DNA from: Candidatus Bathyarchaeota archaeon
GTDB lineage: Archaea; Thermoproteota; Bathyarchaeia; TCS64
Reading direction: 5' to 3'
Length of the DNA stretch: 8,971 nucleotides
Assembly: GCA_002726865.1 (NCBI GenBank)
Contig: PBSW01000073.1
Location: forward strand, 1-8,971
Each line of letters opens with the position of its first letter. Position 1 is the first letter of the stretch. Below the pieces are notes generated by a model, which saw only the letters and a program-made list of their open reading frames with translations, was not told the origin of the DNA and made no database searches. This document shows, piece by piece, positions 5,665 through 8,971 of this stretch. The position numbers and the translations under genes are program-made.

Positions 5665-6798
5665 TTGAACATCGATTGGATAAGAGCTGATTTTCCGGGT
5701 CTTCAAGAATGGACATACCTGGACAACGCCTTCATTGGCCTTTACCCTAAGCAGGTGCGGGAGGGATATGAAGAGTTCCTTGATCAATGGATGAGCTTCA
5801 ACCCAGAGGGGACTAAGACCATCCTCGAGAACTGGCTTGATAAAGCTAATCATGTTAGGGGAATGATAGCAGATTTCGTTGGAGCGGAGACAAATGAGAT
5901 CGCCTTCACTACCTGTACTGGCTCCGGTCTAAACATTGTGATTAACGGGATGAAGTGGGAAAAGGGGAATAACGTAGTCTTCCCTGAACACGAACACAAC
6001 CCCTTGGACACCATGACCTTGCGAAGATATGGCGTGGAGTCTAGACCTGTAAAGGTAACAAAGGGGCAGATATCACTTAATGACCTAGAGAAAGCCATAG
6101 ACAACAATACGAAGATTGTCCAAGTCAGCCAGGTCTCATATGTAAATGGATTCAGGTTGGACCTCAAAAAGGTCTCGGACATCGCGCACGATCACGGCGC
6201 GAAGGTTTTGGTAGACTCTACACAGGCTCTAGGCGCGCTTTCTACAGACGTAAAAGCAGAGAGAGTTGACTACGTCTCTGCAGCCCCTTACAAATATATG
6301 ATGGGTCCAGCTGGACTTGCGTTCCTCTACGTCAGCTCGGAGCATCTTGATGCTTTGGAGCCTGACAGGATCGGTTGGAAAAATCAGCTTTGGGAGGGGG
6401 ACTACGCCGAGGAGCAACTGGATGGTTCAACTGCCGAGAAATTTGAGTATGGAACAATCAACTTCCAGGGAGTTTATGGCCTCGAAAGGTCGCTGGAGTA
6501 CATTAACAACCTTGGGATTGAAAATATTGAGAAGAGAATCATAACTCTCACGGATTACCTCTGGTCTAGGCTATCCGAGCTCGGGAGAAAGATGTACACT
6601 CTATCTGGGAACAAATCCCCCATCGTGAGCTTTTATCAGAACAACCCTATTGAAGTTGCTGCCAAATTGATGCTTGACAAGGTGAAGGTGACGGGAAGGA
6701 AGGCCCATGGGGGCCACGTCAGGGTCTCGTCCCATTTTTATAACACCCGCGAGGATATCGATTGTTTTATTGACAAGATATCTAAATTTCCCCCCTAA
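5665..6798 (+). CDS. Aminotransferase class V-fold PLP enzyme (not a cysteine desulfurase)
   Basis: This 377-residue protein is a cytosolic fold-type I PLP enzyme of the class V / SufS-related superfamily. Landmarks are YLDNAFIGLYP (18-28), TTCTGSGLN (82-90, phosphate-binding turn), EHEHNP (108-113, with a ring-stacking His), VDSTQALGA (183-191; D184 contacts the pyridine nitrogen and Q187 the ring oxygen), APYKYMMGPAG (207-217; Lys210 forms the Schiff base), and HVRVSSHFYNT (351-361; Arg353 should bind the substrate carboxylate). The Cys loop of cysteine desulfurases is absent: the equivalent stretch is RKAHGGHVR. A lyase, epimerase or transaminase acting on an amino acid is therefore likelier than sulfur transfer. 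The start is TTG 5665, chosen because NIDWIRADFPGL is the expected N-terminus and no in-frame ATG lies near. A terminator follows, so it is probably transcribed alone. The exact substrate cannot be read from sequence. Confidence 0.85.
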   Translation: MNIDWIRADFPGLQEWTYLDNAFIGLYPKQVREGYEEFLDQWMSFNPEGTKTILENWLDKANHVRGMIADFVGAETNEIAFTTCTGSGLNIVINGMKWEKGNNVVFPEHEHNPLDTMTLRRYGVESRPVKVTKGQISLNDLEKAIDNNTKIVQVSQVSYVNGFRLDLKKVSDIAHDHGAKVLVDSTQALGALSTDVKAERVDYVSAAPYKYMMGPAGLAFLYVSSEHLDALEPDRIGWKNQLWEGDYAEEQLDGSTAEKFEYGTINFQGVYGLERSLEYINNLGIENIEKRIITLTDYLWSRLSELGRKMYTLSGNKSPIVSFYQNNPIEVAAKLMLDKVKVTGRKAHGGHVRVSSHFYNTREDIDCFIDKISKFPP

Positions 6799-6817
6799 CC
6801 CCATAAATCACCATTTT

Positions 6818-6843
6818 AGAGGTTTCTCACCTCTCCTTTTTTC
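6818..6843 (+). terminator. Hairpin and T-run terminator after the PLP enzyme gene
   Basis: AGAGGT (6818-6823) and ACCTCT (6829-6834) form a perfect 6-bp stem with loop TTCTC, followed within two bases by a run of six T. It begins 19 bases after the stop codon. Archaea often stop at T-runs alone, so the hairpin may be secondary. Confidence 0.6.
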
Positions 6844-6904
6844 TCGTTTCCCTCAATCTCCAAGCTATTAACTTAGTTTCTTGAAAACGGTAGTTTACCA
6901 TGGA

Positions 6905-6948
6905 CATGGCTTTACTAGAGTTAATGGGGCCACGGCTTTTCAGCCATG
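6905..6948. repeat. Inverted repeat CATGGCT / AGCCATG in the leader region before the amidohydrolase
   Basis: A 7-base inverted repeat (6905-6911 and 6942-6948) encloses about 30 bases. A nested shorter hairpin, GGCT-TTTC-AGCC (6934-6945), would compete for the right arm. It lies upstream of the predicted promoter, so an operator is likelier than an RNA switch. No known riboswitch was recognised. Confidence 0.25.
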
Positions 6949-6990
6949 GAGAGATTGAGAGTTCGACGGAGCAAAGGAGGACACGTCATT

Positions 6991-7006
6991 TTATTATAGA
7001 TTTATA
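6991..7006 (+). promoter_or_regulatory. Probable TATA region of the amidohydrolase gene
   Basis: An uninterrupted A/T stretch broken by a single G (TTATTATAGATTTATA) lies 27-42 bases before the ATG at 7033. Transcription would start near 7015-7025, giving a very short leader that still could include the Shine-Dalgarno site. Confidence 0.45.
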
Positions 7007-7019
7007 CCCCGATCATATT

Positions 7020-7024
7020 GAGGT
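7020..7024 (+). promoter_or_regulatory. Shine-Dalgarno site of the amidohydrolase gene
   Basis: GAGGT sits eight bases before the ATG at 7033 and supports that start. It is the only clear ribosome-binding site before a gene in this window; the others look leaderless or near-leaderless. Confidence 0.6.
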
Positions 7025-7032
7025 AGTAAAAA

Positions 7033-8298
7033 ATGGAAGGGAAAACTTACTATTTAAAAAATTTTAATCTTATCGACGGAACAGGTTCTGAGCCAAAAGC
7101 AAATGCCGAGATATTAATTAAAAATAACTGGATAGAAGACATTGGTGAGAGAGGATCTATTGATGTGCCTTCCAATGTGAAGACTTTTGACCTTGAAGAA
7201 AAAACCTTGATGCCCGGCTTAAACGATGCCCATTTGCATCTTCACGGTAGCCGCGATGGTGATCCCCGTTCGTCCAGATTCCTTCCCTCATGGGAAGCTC
7301 GTAGAGCAATAAGAGCTGCTGAGGACGCGAAGGCGTTGATAAATGCGGGATACACTTCTTGCAGGGATGCCGGTGGAAGAGTCGCGTTAGGATTGAGAGA
7401 TGCAATTAATGAAGGCACAATCCCAGGACCTAGGATTCTTGCGGCGGGAAGACCTATAAACTCGACCTACGGGCACATCGGCAGGAATCCCCTTCCTCCA
7501 AGCTTCTTCGCTCCTGATACATACGCAGACGGCGTAGAAGAGTGCATCAAGGCCGTCCGGACCCGCCTCAGGGAGGGCTCAGATTTCATAAAGATCAGTA
7601 CAGGCCTTTGGGGAGAGAGTAAGACCTACCTCGAGGGCGGCTGTATCCCATCATATACTGTCAAAGAAATAAAGGCGATGAACTACGAGGCGGAAAGCAT
7701 GGGGTTCTTTGTCATGACTCATGCAAATGGCTACGCGGGGATCATGAATGCATTAGAAGCAGGGGTCTTTAGCATTGAGCATGGTGGGAACCACACTGAT
7801 GAGAAAAAGGACAAAGAGATGTTCCGCACCATAATTAAAAACAACGCTATCTGGGCCCCAACAACCGCGATCATTTGGAAACCATACGAGTACGCTAAAA
7901 AGGCCTTTGGATGGAGTGAGGCGGATATTAAAACCTGGAACGAGAACCTTTTCCAATCTCTCCGAACAGCAAATGAGATGGGCGTCAGAATTGCCTCCAG
8001 CACAGATTACAGTGGTTCGGGAAGCATCGGGGGACAAGCTATGGGTACGGCCAACTCCTTTAACTTGGAACTGCTGGTCAGAGCAGGCCTTCCCCCTATG
8101 GATGTGATTGTTGCCGCCACGAAGAGAGGAGCTGAAGCAATGCGCATGGAGGAGGACCTAGGCACTCTAGAGAAAGGAAAGTGGGCTGATATGATAGTCA
8201 TAGACGGGGATCCGATCGGTGATATCAAGATACTTCAGGAACTGGAGAACATAAAACTGGTAATAAAAAACGGAGAGATCGCTGTAAATAGATTATAA
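7033..8298 (+). CDS. Metal-dependent amidohydrolase (imidazolonepropionase / Xaa-Pro dipeptidase-like)
   Basis: The 421-residue enzyme is a complete cytosolic amidohydrolase-superfamily member. It would hydrolyse an amide or cyclic amide bond using a binuclear metal centre in a TIM barrel. Residues 1-60 form the first half of the beta-sandwich (ending LMPGLNDAH). The HxH metal motif is H67/H69 in DAHLHLHG. Lys187 in SDFIKIST is the expected carboxylated bridging lysine. H230 (MTHANG) and H250 (IEHGG) bind metal, and D325 (SSTDYSG) is the catalytic acid/base. The C-terminal sandwich returns with LGTLEKGKWADMIVIDGDP (376-394). All key residues are present and length is normal. Relatives include the Sgx9260-type Xaa-Pro dipeptidase and imidazolonepropionase-like groups, and annotation within these is unreliable, so the substrate is left open. 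No signal peptide is seen. It has its own promoter and ribosome-binding site. Confidence 0.88.
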   Translation: MEGKTYYLKNFNLIDGTGSEPKANAEILIKNNWIEDIGERGSIDVPSNVKTFDLEEKTLMPGLNDAHLHLHGSRDGDPRSSRFLPSWEARRAIRAAEDAKALINAGYTSCRDAGGRVALGLRDAINEGTIPGPRILAAGRPINSTYGHIGRNPLPPSFFAPDTYADGVEECIKAVRTRLREGSDFIKISTGLWGESKTYLEGGCIPSYTVKEIKAMNYEAESMGFFVMTHANGYAGIMNALEAGVFSIEHGGNHTDEKKDKEMFRTIIKNNAIWAPTTAIIWKPYEYAKKAFGWSEADIKTWNENLFQSLRTANEMGVRIASSTDYSGSGSIGGQAMGTANSFNLELLVRAGLPPMDVIVAATKRGAEAMRMEEDLGTLEKGKWADMIVIDGDPIGDIKILQELENIKLVIKNGEIAVNRL

Positions 8299-8460
8299 CT
8301 TGGTTTTTCTTTTGTTAATGTCAGATTTTTTTCAATAGTTTCAGAGTGTTCAACTCGAGAATTTTTCATTATATCCCAATCACCATAGATGTTCTTGTCC
8401 GATCCACAAGGAATATTGATAAAGTCCTAAGGATTCTCCATATTTTGCGCTCCTAGATAA
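8299..8460. other. Spacer between amidohydrolase and cas1 remnant, no intact gene
   Basis: No open frame with protein-like character is seen. A short stretch near 8412-8453 (reading NIDKVLRILHIL) might be decayed cas1 upstream sequence in another frame, because Cas1 proteins often have an 'IDKVR...' helix just before the catalytic-Glu region. This is too weak to annotate. Confidence 0.4.
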
Positions 8461-8971
8461 CTAGGGCAGTTCACAGAGGGCTATTTCAGGCAGATTTTCG
8501 GTTTGACCCCTGAGACGCTTCAGCCTGGGAAGAGAAAAAAGTTCAGGGCCTATGATGGCCCGAATAACATCTTTAACTTGTTTTATGAGGTGTTAAAGTG
8601 TAGGGTTCACCGGGCGGTCGTGAAGGCTAAGCTTGAGCCTTAACTTGGTTTTATTCACTCTCTTCAATATGGTAAGCCTGGTTTGATCTATGACCTTCAG
8701 GAACTGTACCGATATCTCATGGATTACTGTGATAGGGATCTGTCAGGGCTTGAAGGAGCGGGATTTCACTATGAAGGTTGAGAGTGTAGCCAGAAAGAGG
8801 AAGGGTAAACGGGAGTATCTTAACGATGTTGAGACCGATCGAATGATGAAGGAGCGGGATTATTTCTAAAAATTGAAGGTTGATATTCCTTTAATCAGGC
8901 ACGGTAGGGAGCAGAGAATCTAGACATTAATCAACGAGGAAGGATTGTTGCTGGCAAAATATCTGAGAGAT
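8461..8971 (+). pseudogene. cas1: Broken cas1 (CRISPR adaptation integrase), truncated by the window edge
   Basis: Cas1 inserts new spacers into CRISPR arrays. Reading from 8461 gives FTEGYFRQIFG, then RAYDGPNNIFNLFYEVLK, a TAA at 8641-8643, then LGFIHSLQYGKPGLIYDLQE and LYRYLMDYCDRDLSG. These are the Cas1 core segments, including the conserved His (GFIH) and the acidic residues of YDLQELYR. A one-base insertion near 8749-8752 shifts the frame, after which the C-terminal part continues: LKERDFTMKVESVARKRKGK, REYLNDVETDRMMKERDYF, TAA 8867-8869, KLKVDIPLIRHGREQRI, TAG 8921-8923, and TLINEEGLLLAKYLRD to the edge. With three stops of two types and a frameshift, this is a pseudogene, not recoding. 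The N-terminal domain is missing or unrecognisable upstream. No cas2 or repeats are visible here. Confidence 0.85.

Noticed and set aside
5665..6798. Cysteine desulfurase (IscS/SufS) assignment
   Set aside because: The catalytic cysteine loop is replaced by a Gly/His-rich stretch at residues 347-353, although the PLP fold and Lys210 are conserved.
6900..7067. A 55-codon ATG frame in the leader of the amidohydrolase, overlapping its start by 35 bases
   Set aside because: It contains the predicted TATA region and Shine-Dalgarno site of the amidohydrolase and shows no recognisable family; probably chance.
7753..8037. Minus-strand frames opposite the amidohydrolase
   Set aside because: They lie entirely opposite the metal-binding and catalytic part of a complete enzyme gene and carry no recognisable motif.
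8641..8923. Stop-codon readthrough or pyrrolysine-type recoding in the cas1 frame
   Set aside because: The stops are two TAA and one TAG, and a one-base frameshift is also present, so a single recoding rule cannot restore the protein.
1..8971. CRISPR array or insertion-sequence ends
   Set aside because: No regularly spaced repeat of 24-37 bases and no transposase-like frame were seen, even beside the cas1 remnant.

Overview
The window looks like archaeal chromosomal DNA from an uncultivated lineage. Coding is dense, and GTG and TTG starts are common. Several genes have a TATA-like box about 25-30 bases before the start codon and no ribosome-binding site, as expected for leaderless archaeal mRNAs. 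The remains of an archaeal-style cas1 lie at the right edge. I cannot place the lineage more precisely; a Thermoproteota/Bathyarchaeia-like or Asgard-like archaeon is only a guess.

Layout. The left half (1-5533) is accessory in character and rich in nuclease-fold proteins. It starts with the tail of an unknown protein (1-144, +). Next is a DEDD-type 3'-5' exonuclease (213-788, -), divergent from a translationally coupled tandem pair of Holliday-junction-resolvase-like endonuclease paralogs (1012-1497 and 1497-2000, +). The first of the pair keeps the catalytic ExK motif and the second has lost its glutamate. Two minus-strand genes converge on the pair: a RecB-like PD-(D/E)XK protein (2019-3200), and upstream of it a 439-residue protein (3253-4572) that reads as a DUF2400/AGOG-like helix-hairpin-helix domain fused to a second PD-(D/E)XK-like domain. 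A gene-poor stretch (4573-4984) then carries what looks like the 3' end of a tRNA gene at 4935-4957. It sits 27 bases from the end of a short minus-strand gene that encodes only the N-terminal domain usually found in Mrr-type restriction proteins (4985-5533).

The right half is metabolic. It holds a fold-type I PLP enzyme of the aminotransferase class V family (5665-6798, +), then a terminator, then a metal-dependent amidohydrolase (7033-8298, +) with its own promoter and Shine-Dalgarno site. The window ends in a clearly recognisable but broken cas1 (8461-8971, +), with three stop codons and one frameshift.

Interpretation. The two metabolic genes look independent of each other and of the left half. 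The clustered nuclease-fold genes, the truncated restriction-type domain, the tRNA 3' remnant and the dead cas1 suggest an eroded defence or mobile island in a region of gene turnover. The strongest candidates for something undescribed are the active/inactive endonuclease pair and the HhH-nuclease fusion. No integrase, transposase, CRISPR array or intact tRNA is visible. All functional assignments come from motif reading by eye.
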